Below are positions 18,886 to 28,062 of a DNA stretch of 64,000 nt, piece after piece. The stretch is from Kutzneria kofuensis (GTDB lineage: Bacteria; Actinomycetota; Actinomycetes; Mycobacteriales; Pseudonocardiaceae). The notes under the pieces are model-generated. The model did no database searches, was not told the origin of the DNA, and saw only the letters and a program-made list of their open reading frames with translations. Location of the stretch: positions 434,001-498,000 of the forward strand of contig NZ_JACHIR010000003.1 in assembly GCF_014203355.1 (NCBI RefSeq). Direction: 5' to 3'. Position 1 is the stretch's first letter. Every line of letters begins with the position of its first letter. A program made the position numbers and the translations under genes.

Positions 18886-19746
18886 ATGGAAGGCATCCTC
18901 GTCCCCCTGATCACGCCGTTCGCCGCTGACGGCAGCATCGCCACCGACGCGCTCGCGGCGCTGGCCGACGACGTCCTCACGCAGGGCGCAGCCGGCATCG
19001 TCGCGCTGGGCACCACGGCGGAGGCCTTCGCCCTCGACGCCGACGAGAAGCGCATCGTCCTCGACATCTGCGCGCAGGCCTGCGCCGACCACGGCGCCTC
19101 CCTCATCGTTGGCGCCGGCAGCAACGACACCCGCTCCAGCGCCACAGCCCTCGCCGAACATCCGCACGTCGACGCCGCGCTCGTGCCCGTGCCGTACTAC
19201 GTGCGCCCTGGCGAGGCCGGCGTCCTCGCTCACTTCACCCGGCTCGCCGCCGACACCCCCGTGCCGCTGCTCGTCTACCACGTGCCGCACCGCACGGCCC
19301 AGCCGCTCAGCGCCGCCACCCTGCTGACGCTCAGCCGGATTCCCGACATCGTCGGGGCCAAGGTCGCCAGCGGCATGACCGAGGACGCCGTCGCGCTGCT
19401 CGGCGACTGCCCGCCGGACTTCGCCGTCTTCGCCGGCGACGACACGTACCTGTCGCCCATGCTCGCCCTCGGCGCACGCGGCGGCATCACCGCCTCCGCG
19501 CACCTGGCCACCGCGCAGTTCGCCCGGCTCGTGTCGGCTTGGCACAAGGGCGACATGGCCACCGCCCGCCCGCTCGGCCACACCCTGGCCCGGCTGGCGA
19601 CCGCCCTGTTCGCCGAGCCCAACCCGACCGTGCTCAAGGGCGTGCTGCATGCCCAGGGCCGCATCCCCACCCCGGACGTGCGCCTGCCCCTGCTGCCCGC
19701 GAGCCCGGAGTCCGTTGCCGCCGCGCTGACCGAGGCAACCGAATAG
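18886..19746 (+). CDS. Dihydrodipicolinate synthase/N-acetylneuraminate lyase family aldolase
   Basis: About 286 residues from ATG 18886 (MEGILVPLITPF); a start nine codons earlier is possible. TIM-barrel class I aldolase features: GIVALGTTAEAFAL (usual GTTGE), Tyr of LLVYHVP (near 129) and Schiff-base Lys of DIVGAKVAS (near 157). The divergent LysR partner and absence of other lysine genes argue for a catabolic aldolase/dehydratase rather than the biosynthetic DapA. Confidence 0.88.
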   Translation: MEGILVPLITPFAADGSIATDALAALADDVLTQGAAGIVALGTTAEAFALDADEKRIVLDICAQACADHGASLIVGAGSNDTRSSATALAEHPHVDAALVPVPYYVRPGEAGVLAHFTRLAADTPVPLLVYHVPHRTAQPLSAATLLTLSRIPDIVGAKVASGMTEDAVALLGDCPPDFAVFAGDDTYLSPMLALGARGGITASAHLATAQFARLVSAWHKGDMATARPLGHTLARLATALFAEPNPTVLKGVLHAQGRIPTPDVRLPLLPASPESVAAALTEATE

Positions 19747-19806
19747 CCCTGTCGAAGCGTTCACTTCCCAGCGATCGATCCCATGTGCGACACAAGGGGA
19801 AACATC

Positions 19807-20247
19807 ATGCGACGCAGAGAAGTGATCGTCGGCCTGTTAGGCGTCACCATGCTGATGGGCGCGTCCGCCGCGGCGGCCCAGCCGGTGTCCGCCTACACGC
19901 TGACGTTGTACCCGAGCGAAGTGCGGCCGGGCGGCGAGATCCGGGTCGAACTGCAGTCGCAGGACGTCCTCGACCCCTGCGGCGGGATGGCGACCTCGCC
20001 CGGTTTCGTCGCTCCCATCGAGCTGCAGCTCAGCTCGCACACCGTGCACAGCGGCACCGGTCAGGTGATCACGAAGCCCGGCGTCTACCAGGTGACGGTG
20101 TCGTGCCCGCCGGGCGGCTCGGTGACCCAGACCTTCACCATCACCGGTGGACCGTCGACCACACCGAAGCCGCCGGCCACCGCGCCGCGGCCGAAGCGCG
20201 TGACACCGGTCGGAGCGCCGGAGACCGGGGGCGGCGGCACCGCCTGA
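19807..20247 (+). CDS. Small secreted protein with PETGGGG C-terminus
   Basis: 146 residues from ATG 19807 behind AAGGGGA. A signal peptide (RRREVIVGLLGVTMLMGASAAAA) precedes an Ig-like beta domain (YTLTLYPSEVRPGGEIRVEL, then ITKPGVYQVTVSCPPGG). The tail is Pro/Thr-rich and ends GAPETGGGGTA, resembling the end segment of many actinobacterial secreted proteins but without a following membrane anchor, so sortase attachment is unlikely. Function unknown. Its stop abuts the convergent MATE stop (TGATCA). Confidence 0.8.
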   Translation: MRRREVIVGLLGVTMLMGASAAAAQPVSAYTLTLYPSEVRPGGEIRVELQSQDVLDPCGGMATSPGFVAPIELQLSSHTVHSGTGQVITKPGVYQVTVSCPPGGSVTQTFTITGGPSTTPKPPATAPRPKRVTPVGAPETGGGGTA

Positions 20248-21561
20248 TCAGCGCACGGCCCCCAGCACCGCCCAACGGCCCGAGCGCAGGCGCAGCACGC
20301 CGTTGGCGAGGCGGATCAGCAGGAACACTGTCAGGGCGGACCAGATGCCGACCAGTCCCCAGTGCAGGCTCAACGACGCCCACACCACCGGCAGGAAGCC
20401 GAACACTGCGGCGCAGGCGTTGCCGGTGCGCAGGAACTTCGCGTCGCCGGCGCCGAGCAGCACGCCGTCCAGCACGAACACGATGCCGCCGACGGGTTGC
20501 AGGGCGACGAAGAACCACCACGCCTTGGGCATCTGGGACAGCACCGCGGCGTCGGTGGTGAAGGCGTGCGGCAGGACGCCGGACAACGCGGCGAACAGCG
20601 CGGACAGGGCGATGCCGAAGACGAGGCCGCAGCCGGTGACCTGCCAGGCGACGCGGTAGGCCCGGTCGCGGTCGTCGGCGCCGAGGGCGGAGCCGACCAG
20701 GGCCTGCGCGGCGACCGCGAGGGCGTCGAGCACGTACGCCAGGAACATCCACAGCTGGAACACGACCTGGTGCGCCCCGACAGCCGCGGCGGAGGTGTGC
20801 GCGGCGACGGCCGTGGCCGACACCCAGCACGCCTGGAACGCCAGGCCGAGCAGCGCCAGGTCACGGCCGTAGGTCAGCTGCGCGCGCAGCTGGGACGGCA
20901 CCGGCCTGAGCGACACCCCCTCGGCCCGCAGCGCCCGCACGAACAGGCTCGCCGAGATCAGCTGCGCGACGACGTTGGCGATCGCCGAGCCGTTCAGGCC
21001 CCACCCGAGGCCGTGCACGAGCACCGGACACAGCACCGCCGAGATGCCGTTGCCCGCCAGCACGAACCACAGCGGCCGACGCATGTCCTGCACGCCGCGC
21101 AGCCACCCGTTGCCGGCCATGGTGACCAGCACCAGCGGCGCGCCGAACAGCGCGATCCGCAGCCATCCCACGGCGGCCGCGGCGGACCGCGCGTCGCCGG
21201 CGAGCAGCCTCGCGATCGGCTCGGCCAGCAGCTGCCCGACCACGAGTAGCAGCAGCCCGGCGATCACGGCGAACCACGTCGCCTGCACGCCCTCGGCCAC
21301 CGCGTCGGCCCGCCGCCCGGCGCCGTGCAGGCGGGCCGAGCGCGCGGTGGTGCCGAAGCTCAGGAACGTCATCTGCTGGCCGATCTGCGCCAACACGATC
21401 GCGCCGACCGACAGCCCGGCCAGCTGCGCCGCTCCCAGGTGGCCCACCACCGCGGTGTCCACGAGCAGGTAGAGCGGTTCGGCGGCGAGCACGCCCAGCG
21501 CCGGCACGGCCAGCGTCAACAGCTGCCGTAACTGCGACGACCGTTCGGTCGACAGCGCCAT
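20248..21561 (-). CDS. MATE-family (DinF-like) efflux transporter
   Basis: 437 residues with about twelve hydrophobic helices in two halves. MATE features: LTLAVPALGVLAAEPLYLLVDTAVVGHLG at the N-terminus, then QMTFLSFGTTA, AGNGWLRGVQDMRRPLW, and GAHQVVFQLWMFLAYVLDALAVAAQALVG in outline. It likely exports cationic or other small molecules using an ion gradient. It is divergent from the CGNR gene. Confidence 0.9.
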   Translation of the reverse strand: MALSTERSSQLRQLLTLAVPALGVLAAEPLYLLVDTAVVGHLGAAQLAGLSVGAIVLAQIGQQMTFLSFGTTARSARLHGAGRRADAVAEGVQATWFAVIAGLLLLVVGQLLAEPIARLLAGDARSAAAAVGWLRIALFGAPLVLVTMAGNGWLRGVQDMRRPLWFVLAGNGISAVLCPVLVHGLGWGLNGSAIANVVAQLISASLFVRALRAEGVSLRPVPSQLRAQLTYGRDLALLGLAFQACWVSATAVAAHTSAAAVGAHQVVFQLWMFLAYVLDALAVAAQALVGSALGADDRDRAYRVAWQVTGCGLVFGIALSALFAALSGVLPHAFTTDAAVLSQMPKAWWFFVALQPVGGIVFVLDGVLLGAGDAKFLRTGNACAAVFGFLPVVWASLSLHWGLVGIWSALTVFLLIRLANGVLRLRSGRWAVLGAVR

Positions 21562-21630
21562 GCGCCCCTCCGGTAATGAGCCATATCCGCTTTCATCCCT
21601 GACGGCGGGAGCCTACGGTAAGGTGCGCTC

Positions 21631-22152
21631 GTGGACAATGCCGCTTACCTCGACGTCGCGCTGCGGCTGGCCAACGCCGACCTGACCGAGGTCGACGGGC
21701 TGCGCGAGGCCCTGTACGAGGAACCGTGGTGGGCCGACCGCGTGCACGAGGCCGACCTGCGCGCGCTGCGCCCGGTCGCCGACGGCCTGCGCCGCACGCT
21801 GGCCGCGGCCGTCGCCGCCGACCGGGCGGCCGTCCAGAAGGAAGCCAACGCACTGCTGGCCGCGCACCCGCTACGCCCGCAGCTGTCCTCCGGCCACAGT
21901 GAGAAGGAGAACTGGCACGTGCACGTGGCCGACCCCGGCCAGCCGCCGGCCACCGAGGTCGCCGCCGCCGCGTCGTGGGGCATCGCGCAGGGCATCGTCC
22001 ACTACGGACTGGAGCGCTGGGGACGCTGCGCCGCCGAGGACTGCGGCAAGTTCTTCCTGGACACCTCGACCAACCGCGCCAAGCGGTTCTGCTCGGCCCG
22101 CTGCGCCAACCGCGTGCACGTGGCGGCGTTCCGTTCCCGCAAGCGCGACTAG
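21631..22152 (+). CDS. CGNR zinc-finger protein (ABATE N-terminal domain)
   Basis: 173 residues from GTG 21631. The C-terminal zinc finger is complete: GRCAAEDCGKFFLDTSTNRAK then FCSARCANRVHVAAFR. The N-terminal part fits the associated ABATE domain. These proteins are presumed DNA-binding regulators in actinobacteria. It shares CTAG with the stop of the convergent downstream gene. Confidence 0.88.
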   Translation: MDNAAYLDVALRLANADLTEVDGLREALYEEPWWADRVHEADLRALRPVADGLRRTLAAAVAADRAAVQKEANALLAAHPLRPQLSSGHSEKENWHVHVADPGQPPATEVAAAASWGIAQGIVHYGLERWGRCAAEDCGKFFLDTSTNRAKRFCSARCANRVHVAAFRSRKRD

Positions 22153-23429
22153 AGGCCGCGCTTGGTCAGCTCGTCCAGCAGCTGCCGGTCGGCGACGTGG
22201 CGGCCCTTCACGCCGTCGAGGTAGGAGTTGAACGCGTCCTGCCGGCCGGTCCGCGTGAACAGCGTCCGCAGTTGCGCCAGCAACTCCACCACCAGTGCCT
22301 CGTTGTGGGCGTGAGTGTCGTCATCCAGCGCCTGCTCCACCAAACCTCGGTACACCGCGATCGCGTCGCCGGGGTGATCGGCCGACCGCACGCGCGCCAA
22401 CTCCGCCCACACCTCGTCGGTGCAGCCGTGCGCCACGGCGGTCTGCCACGCCGCCTCCGGCTGGTCGTCGTGGATGAGCACCCGCACCAGCACGGAGTTC
22501 ACGGCCACATCCGAGGCTCCCTCGGCCAGCCGCCGCACGACGGCGTCACGATGCTCCGGCCAGCTGCCGGCGTGCTCGGCGACGGTGCGCAGCCGCAGGT
22601 AGGTCTCCATCGCCGGCTGGTTGCTGAAGATCCGCATCCGCATCGCGACCGCCCGGTCGAACCAGCCCATCCGCACGCACTCGTCCACGGCGACGTCCAC
22701 CAGCCGCGAGGCCACTCCGCGCCAGCCGCTGGCCGACAGCCCGCGGCCGACCCACTCCAGCACCTGCTCGGACCGCCCGGCCTCCTGCAGCAGTGTCGCG
22801 ATCCGCAGGTAGTGCCAGCCCGAGGACAGGTCCTTGGCCAGCGCCGCCACCTGCAAGTCGACATCGCCCAGATGGTCGGCGAGATCCTCGGTCACCCGCA
22901 GCACCGCCCACCGGTGCCGGTCGAACACCGGCCGCTGCGCGAACTCCAGCACCGGCAGCGGCGCGCACAGCGACTCCACCGCCTCCCGATACGCCGCCAG
23001 CCCTGCCGAGCCCAACGCGCCGGCGTAGTCGGTCAACCGGACCTGCGGCCCCTCCGGGTGCTCCACCTGTAACGACAGCAGCCACCGGGCCAGCCGCAAC
23101 GGGTCACCCTGGTGCAGCCGGCAAGCCGTGGCATGCGCGGCCAACGCCCGATCGGCCAGCCCCCGCAACACCGGAACCCGCTCGGGCAGCCGCGCCAGCG
23201 CCGAGGCCAACGCCTCCACGACGTACTCGGCGAGCTCCACCGCGTCGGTGGCCTTGGCCGCGCGGACCAGGCCCTCCAGCGCCGACACAACGTCGGCCAG
23301 CGCATGCCCCGGATCGTCACTGCCCGTGAGCGCGGCCTCTACGGCGACGCGGGTGCGCACCGCGTCCCCGACCTCCTCCGCCCCCGGACCACCGGGTTGG
23401 CCGCTGATCACCGAACAATCAAACCCCAC
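22149..23429 (-). CDS. Helical-repeat protein resembling the C-terminal region of actinobacterial SWIM proteins
   Basis: 426 residues from GTG 23429, almost wholly alpha-helical with TPR-like spacing (ALEGLVRAAKATDAVELAEYVVEAL, then PEAAWQTAVAHGC and DAIAVYRGLVEQAL). The pattern resembles the C-terminal repeat region of SWIM zinc-finger/DUF6880-type proteins, but no SWIM zinc motif is present and I see no SWIM-coding sequence upstream. Either this is a SWIM-free relative or the gene has lost its 5' part. Assignment is by resemblance only. Confidence 0.6.
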   Translation of the reverse strand: MGFDCSVISGQPGGPGAEEVGDAVRTRVAVEAALTGSDDPGHALADVVSALEGLVRAAKATDAVELAEYVVEALASALARLPERVPVLRGLADRALAAHATACRLHQGDPLRLARWLLSLQVEHPEGPQVRLTDYAGALGSAGLAAYREAVESLCAPLPVLEFAQRPVFDRHRWAVLRVTEDLADHLGDVDLQVAALAKDLSSGWHYLRIATLLQEAGRSEQVLEWVGRGLSASGWRGVASRLVDVAVDECVRMGWFDRAVAMRMRIFSNQPAMETYLRLRTVAEHAGSWPEHRDAVVRRLAEGASDVAVNSVLVRVLIHDDQPEAAWQTAVAHGCTDEVWAELARVRSADHPGDAIAVYRGLVEQALDDDTHAHNEALVVELLAQLRTLFTRTGRQDAFNSYLDGVKGRHVADRQLLDELTKRGL

Positions 23430-23719
23430 ATCACACGACAGGTGAACGCAGTCGAACCGTTCGGAGCAGTCCGGTCACCGGGCGGACGCGAAACAGCGCG
23501 GCGCGTGACCGACCGTGGCCGCCACCCGCGCGGCCGCCCACCGAATTGGCGGGCACCCTTCGATAGCACGTGTGCGCCGATCGTGACGCGTATTTCACGT
23601 CCGGAAGAACCGTCAATTGTTGCCGTCCGGTCACGATGGTGAAGCGCATGCAACCATTTTCACCCTTATCACTCGTCCGGAGCAGTGCGGCGGCATATCG
23701 GTAACTCTAGGGTTGTTCC
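23430..23719. other. 290-bp divergent intergenic region
   Basis: No gene is visible. The half nearest the methyltransferase (23585-23715) is less G/C-rich than average and is the likely promoter region for it. I see no clear operator. Confidence 0.4.
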
Positions 23720-24496
23720 ATGCATATTCACGTGGATTACGACGAGGGGCTGCACGCAGTCTACGAACGAGGACGCGCGCTGCCGCCCAAGACTGTCGTC
23801 ACGTGGATGACCGCGCTGGAGCGCAACGCATCTGAGCGCCGCCCGCTGACCGTGCTCGACCTGGGTTCCGGAACCGGTCGGTTCAGCGATGCGCTGGCCG
23901 ACACCTTCGGCGGCCCCGTCTACGGCGTGGAGCCCTCGGCCCGTATGCGCGAGGTCGCGGCGGCCGCGCACCCGCACCCCGCCGTGACCTATCTGGACGG
24001 TCGCGCCGAATCGATCCCATTACCGGACAACAGCTGCGATTTGTCCGTAATGTTCCTGGTCCTGCACCACATCGAGCACCGCATGCTGGGCGTGAAGGAG
24101 CTGGCCCGGGTGCTCAAGCCGGGCGCCCGGCTGTGCGTGCACAGCGGGTTCTCCGGCCAGATGCACGACCACGTCTGGTACCGCTACTTCCCGCGCGCCC
24201 GCGAGGTCGACGACATGGTCTTCCCCCGGCTCGACGAGGTCATCGCCCAGTTCGCCGAGGCCGGCCTCGGCTACGTCGGGCTCGACCAGGTCGACCAGCA
24301 GGTGGCCGCCAGCCTGCCCGCCTATTTCGAGCGATTTCGACACCGTTCCTTTTCCACCCTGCAACATATGTCGGAAGAGGAGATCGCCGAGGGCATGGCC
24401 GCGATGCAGGAGGCCGCCCGGCGGGCCGAAGGGGCGCCGCCGGAGCCGGTAATCCAAACGGCGGACCTCCTCGTCCTGGAGCGTCTCGACGCGTAG
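23720..24496 (+). CDS. Class I SAM-dependent methyltransferase
   Basis: 258 residues. Motif I TVLDLGSGTGRFSDAL (near 43-57), acidic ribose contact in YGVEPSARM, DGRAESIPLPDNSCDL, and the LHHIEH and ELARVLKPGARL motifs. Small-molecule methyltransferase of the Methyltransf_11 type; substrate unknown. Single gene, ending at a terminator hairpin. Confidence 0.88.
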   Translation: MHIHVDYDEGLHAVYERGRALPPKTVVTWMTALERNASERRPLTVLDLGSGTGRFSDALADTFGGPVYGVEPSARMREVAAAAHPHPAVTYLDGRAESIPLPDNSCDLSVMFLVLHHIEHRMLGVKELARVLKPGARLCVHSGFSGQMHDHVWYRYFPRAREVDDMVFPRLDEVIAQFAEAGLGYVGLDQVDQQVAASLPAYFERFRHRSFSTLQHMSEEEIAEGMAAMQEAARRAEGAPPEPVIQTADLLVLERLDA

Positions 24497-24588
24497 TCGG
24501 ACACCCACGGTCGGTGTGGCGGAAATCTCGGTAATGCTTTGCAGACCGGCCGGGCGGGCGAGCCTCGGCCGGAAATCATGGAAATGTG

Positions 24589-24622
24589 GAAGCCCCCGAA
24601 CCCGACCGGGTCCGGGGGCTTC
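24589..24622. terminator. Bidirectional hairpin terminator
   Basis: GAAGCCCCCG and CGGGGGCTTC form a perfect 10-bp stem with an inner CCCG/CGGG. It lies between the convergent methyltransferase and SPFH genes. Confidence 0.8.
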
Positions 24623-24630
24623 GGTCCGCC

Positions 24631-25797
24631 TCAGGAACGCGGGCCGTCCGACAACTCCGTGTAACCGCCGTGCGGCTCCGGCGGGTCGGCGGTGATCTCC
24701 GCGGCCGCCCGCTCGGCGGCCCGCACCGCCTGCGTGGCCTCCGTCGGCTGCGGCGGGTCGAACCAGTTGGCCACCGACTCGTCCATCTCCTCGGCCGCGG
24801 GCGCGGCCGGCTCCGCCGCCGGCGGCTCGTAGCGGAACACCCCGTCCTCGCCGGGCGCGCCCAGCAGCCGGGCGAAACCCTCCAGCGCCTTGCTGTAGTC
24901 GGTCGGCACCAGCCACACCTTGTTGGCGTCGCCCTGCGCCATCTGCGGCAGCGTCTGCAGGTACTGGTAGGCCAGCACCTCCGGCGTCGGCCGGCCCGCC
25001 TTGATCGCCGCGAACACCTTCTCGATCGCCTTGGCCTGGCCCTGGGCCTGCAGGAAACGGGCCGCCCGCTCGCCCTCCGCGCGCAGGATCCGGGACTGCC
25101 GGTCGGCCTCGGCGGCCAGGATCGCCGCCTGCTTGGCGCCCTCGGCCGCCAGGATCTGGCCCTGCTTCTGGCCCTCGGCCGTCTTGATCGCCGACTCCCG
25201 CTGGCCCTCGGCGGTCAGGATCATCGCGCGCTTCTCCCGGTCGGCGCGCATCTGCTTCTCCATCGAGTCCTGGATGGACGGCGGCGGGTCGATCGCCTTC
25301 AGCTCGACCCGGGCCACCCGGATGCCCCACCGGCCGGTCGCCTCGTCCAGCACCCCGCGCAGCTGGTTGTTGATCGAGTCACGGGAGGTCAGCGTCTGCT
25401 CCAGGCTCATGCCGCCGACCACGTTGCGCAGCGTCGTGGTGGTCAGCTGCTCCACGCCGACGATGTAGTTGGAGATCTCGTAGACCGCCGCCCGCGGGTC
25501 GGTCACCTGGAAGTACACGACGGTGTCGATGGAGACCGTCAGGTTGTCCTCGGTGATCACCGGCTGCGGCGGGAAGGACACCACCTGCTCCCGCAGGTCG
25601 ATCCGGGCCCGCACCCGGTCCAGGAACGGCATCAGCAGCTTCGGGCCCGGCGTGGCGGTGGTCCGGTACCGGCCCAGCCGCTCGATCACCGCCGCCTGCG
25701 CCTGCGGGATGATCAGCACGGACTTCACCGCGATCGTCAACACCACCAGGATGATGACGATCACGACGATGATCGTGGTCACTGTCGCTGCCTCCAT
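24631..25797 (-). CDS. SPFH/stomatin-like membrane scaffold protein
   Basis: 388 residues from ATG 25797, which overlaps the NfeD stop by one base (TGATG). An N-terminal membrane helix (TIIVVIVIILVVLTIAV) is followed by the SPFH/band-7 domain (VIERLGRYRTTATPGPKLL, PPQPVITEDNLTVSIDTVVYFQV, LRNVVGGMSLEQTL) and a long coiled coil of AEG repeats (residues 195-280). The C-terminal tail is acidic and low-complexity. Known: bacterial flotillin/stomatin proteins organise membrane microdomains and pair with NfeD, as here. Confidence 0.93.
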   Translation of the reverse strand: MEAATVTTIIVVIVIILVVLTIAVKSVLIIPQAQAAVIERLGRYRTTATPGPKLLMPFLDRVRARIDLREQVVSFPPQPVITEDNLTVSIDTVVYFQVTDPRAAVYEISNYIVGVEQLTTTTLRNVVGGMSLEQTLTSRDSINNQLRGVLDEATGRWGIRVARVELKAIDPPPSIQDSMEKQMRADREKRAMILTAEGQRESAIKTAEGQKQGQILAAEGAKQAAILAAEADRQSRILRAEGERAARFLQAQGQAKAIEKVFAAIKAGRPTPEVLAYQYLQTLPQMAQGDANKVWLVPTDYSKALEGFARLLGAPGEDGVFRYEPPAAEPAAPAAEEMDESVANWFDPPQPTEATQAVRAAERAAAEITADPPEPHGGYTELSDGPRS

Positions 25798-26228
25798 CAG
25801 TTCTCCGCCCACACGATTGCCGTCGCTCCCGAGATGTCCATGACGATCACCTGCCGGCCCGGCTCCAACCGCTGCGTCGGCTCGAACGCCCGAGCCGACC
25901 ACACCTCACCATTGATGCGCACCCGGCCGTCGTGCTCGTCGACCGTCGACAGCACCACCGCCTGCACGCCCTTGAGCGCCTGCACGTTGGTGCTCAGGTG
26001 CTCGTGACCCGACATCAGCCGGCTGCGCAGAATCGGCCGTACGGCGAAGATCCCCACCAGCGCCGTGGCCGCGAAGACGATCGCGTCGACGACAAGGCTG
26101 CCGCCGATCACGTCGGCCAGCGCGGCCGCCAGCCCCGCGACGCCCAGCATCACGAGGACGAAGTCCCCGGACACCACCTCGGCGAGCACCAGCGCGACGC
26201 CGAACAGGAGCCACAACAGAGCGGCCAT
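25797..26228 (-). CDS. NfeD-like membrane protein
   Basis: 143 residues from ATG 26228 behind GGGGGT; an upstream ATG at 26279 has no support. Two to three membrane helices (LLWLLFGVALVLAEVVSG, VDAIVFAATALVGIFAV) precede the OB-fold NfeD domain (ALKGVQAVVLSTVDEHDGRVRINGE, RLEPGRQVIVMDISGATAIV in outline). It is translationally coupled to the SPFH partner. NfeD/SPFH pairs act together in the membrane. Confidence 0.9.
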   Translation of the reverse strand: MAALLWLLFGVALVLAEVVSGDFVLVMLGVAGLAAALADVIGGSLVVDAIVFAATALVGIFAVRPILRSRLMSGHEHLSTNVQALKGVQAVVLSTVDEHDGRVRINGEVWSARAFEPTQRLEPGRQVIVMDISGATAIVWAEN

Positions 26229-26295
26229 ACCCCCATCGTGGCAGAACCGGGCCGCCGCCATCGGGCGACCACCCCGCACGTGACACGCGTGTGAC

Positions 26296-27102
26296 CTACA
26301 CCGGTTCCGTGACGAAGTCGATCAACCGCTCGACCGCCCCCAGCAGCGGCGTCTCCAGGTCGCGGAAGCCGTGCACGCCGGCCAGCACCCGCCGCCAGCC
26401 CTCGGTCGGGTCGCCCCAGCCGAGCGCCTCGCAGACGCCCTCCTTCCACGGCACCCCGCGCGGCACCACCGGCCACGCCCGGATGCCGACCGAGGCCGGC
26501 TTCACCGCCTGCCAGATGTCGACGTAGGGATGGCCGGTCACCAGCACGTTGTCGTCCCGGATCGACGAGACCAGCCGGGATTCCTTGGAACCTTCGACCA
26601 GGTGGTCCACCAGCACGCCCAGCCGCCGGTTCGGGGCGGTGCCGAACTCCTCGATCCGCCCGGCCAGCACGTCCACACCGTCCAGCGGCTCCACCACGAC
26701 ACCCTCGACCCGCAGGTCGTGCCCCCACACGCGCTCCACCAGCGTCGCGTCGTGCAGGCCCTCCACCCAGATCCGGCTGTCCCGGGCCGTGCGGGCCCGC
26801 AGGCCCTCGACCTTCACCGACCCGGACGCCGACATTTGGCGCTGGGGCGGCTCGGCCTTCGGCCGGACCAGCGTCACCGGCTCGCCGTCGATCAGGAAGC
26901 CGGCCGGTGTCAGCGGGAACAGCCGGTGCCGGCCGTGCCGGTCCTCCAGCACCACGTGGCCCGACTCGAACCGGACGACCGCGCCGCAGAACCCGGACGC
27001 CGGGTCCTCCACGACCACGCCCGGTTCGGCCACGACCTCGGGGATCTGCCTGCGCTTCTTCGGTCCGGCCAGCACGTCGCGGCCGTAGTCGTGGGAACGC
27101 AC
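26296..27102 (-). CDS. DUF3097 family protein
   Basis: 268 residues from GTG 27102 (RSHDYGRDVLAG). Conserved actinobacterial DUF3097 features: VVEDPASGFCGAVV, RIWVEGLHDATLVERVWGHDLR (a Toprim-like look), VLVDHLVEGSKES, and GHPYVDIWQAVKP. Function is not established. It begins 12 bp after the hydrolase gene on the same strand. Confidence 0.88.
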   Translation of the reverse strand: MRSHDYGRDVLAGPKKRRQIPEVVAEPGVVVEDPASGFCGAVVRFESGHVVLEDRHGRHRLFPLTPAGFLIDGEPVTLVRPKAEPPQRQMSASGSVKVEGLRARTARDSRIWVEGLHDATLVERVWGHDLRVEGVVVEPLDGVDVLAGRIEEFGTAPNRRLGVLVDHLVEGSKESRLVSSIRDDNVLVTGHPYVDIWQAVKPASVGIRAWPVVPRGVPWKEGVCEALGWGDPTEGWRRVLAGVHGFRDLETPLLGAVERLIDFVTEPV

Positions 27103-27113
27103 AGCGCCGGACC

Positions 27114-27959
27114 CTATCGGGTGACGCCGATGTTCTCGTGGAGGAACTCCAGCGTGGCGGACCACGCGGCGGCCCGCGCCTTGGTGTTGATCTCCGGCGT
27201 GCCGCCCATCTCGAACCGCACGCCCGGCCCCGGCGCCAGCGTGTCGGTGTAGGGCTGCCCGGGCGGGCCGTTGAGCGGGTGGCCCGCGCCCTCGTAGATC
27301 CGCAGCTCGACGTTGTCCGCGTCGTCAGCGGCGGCCTGGCTGTATTCGACCGTTGGCCAGTTCTGGTCGTCGCTGCCGCAGAGCATCAGCACCGGGCCGC
27401 CGATCCGTTCCACCGGGATCCGGTACGGGGTCACGTCTTCCGGCACGTCCGGGAACGCCAGCCGCAGTCGCACCGGCTCGTCGTTCGCCACCTGCTCCCG
27501 CAGTTCGTCGCGGATCTCGTACGGCAGGTAGTCCAGCGGCTTGCGGCGCAGCGTCCACGACGCCGCCGGTGTGGCGAGAATGTCCAGCAGCGACCCGGCC
27601 CGATAGTCGATGCCCTGCGTGATGAGCCCGCCGCCGGCCACGCTGACCACCGCGCCGACCCGGTCGTCGTGGGCGGCGACCAGCAGCGCCGCCTCGCCGC
27701 CGCGCGAACCGCCGACGATGCCGATCTTGCCCGCGGCGAACGAGGCGATCTTGTCCACGGCGGCGAAGAAGTACTCCAGCGGGATGTCCACCAGCCCCGG
27801 CGGCAGCGTCGGCGCGCCGAAGTAGGCCAGTGCCAGCACGTTGTAGCCCTCGGCGTGCAGCGCCCGCGCGTCGCGTTCGTGCAGGCCGCCCTCGGCGCCG
27901 CCGAGCAGCAGCACACCGGGCGCGGACACGGGCTGGGTGAGGAGCACGCTCTCGGTCAC
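27114..27959 (-). CDS. Acyl-CoA thioester hydrolase/BAAT C-terminal-type alpha/beta hydrolase
   Basis: 281 residues. GVLLLGGAEGGLHERDARALHAEGYNVLALAYFG in outline and the nucleophile elbow GIVGGSRGGEAALL (Ser near 82) fit the BAAT C-terminal hydrolase family, with LMLCGSDDQNWP for the acid residue and GAGHPLN for the His. The usual N-terminal BAAT domain is absent, so it is a stand-alone catalytic domain. Substrate unknown. First gene of a probable two-gene transcript with DUF3097. Confidence 0.85.
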   Translation of the reverse strand: MTESVLLTQPVSAPGVLLLGGAEGGLHERDARALHAEGYNVLALAYFGAPTLPPGLVDIPLEYFFAAVDKIASFAAGKIGIVGGSRGGEAALLVAAHDDRVGAVVSVAGGGLITQGIDYRAGSLLDILATPAASWTLRRKPLDYLPYEIRDELREQVANDEPVRLRLAFPDVPEDVTPYRIPVERIGGPVLMLCGSDDQNWPTVEYSQAAADDADNVELRIYEGAGHPLNGPPGQPYTDTLAPGPGVRFEMGGTPEINTKARAAAWSATLEFLHENIGVTR

Positions 27960-28062
27960 CGGTCGAGTGTCCCGGGCCGGGCAGCCAACCCATCATCGGG
28001 CCCGCACGGCCAGGTCCGAAAACGGCTGGACCCCGATCGGGTCACGCGCCGAGCATGGGCCG

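Noticed and set aside
20215-20247. Sortase (LPXTG-like) signal in the secreted protein ending PETGGGG
   Set aside because: No downstream hydrophobic segment or basic tail, which sorting requires.
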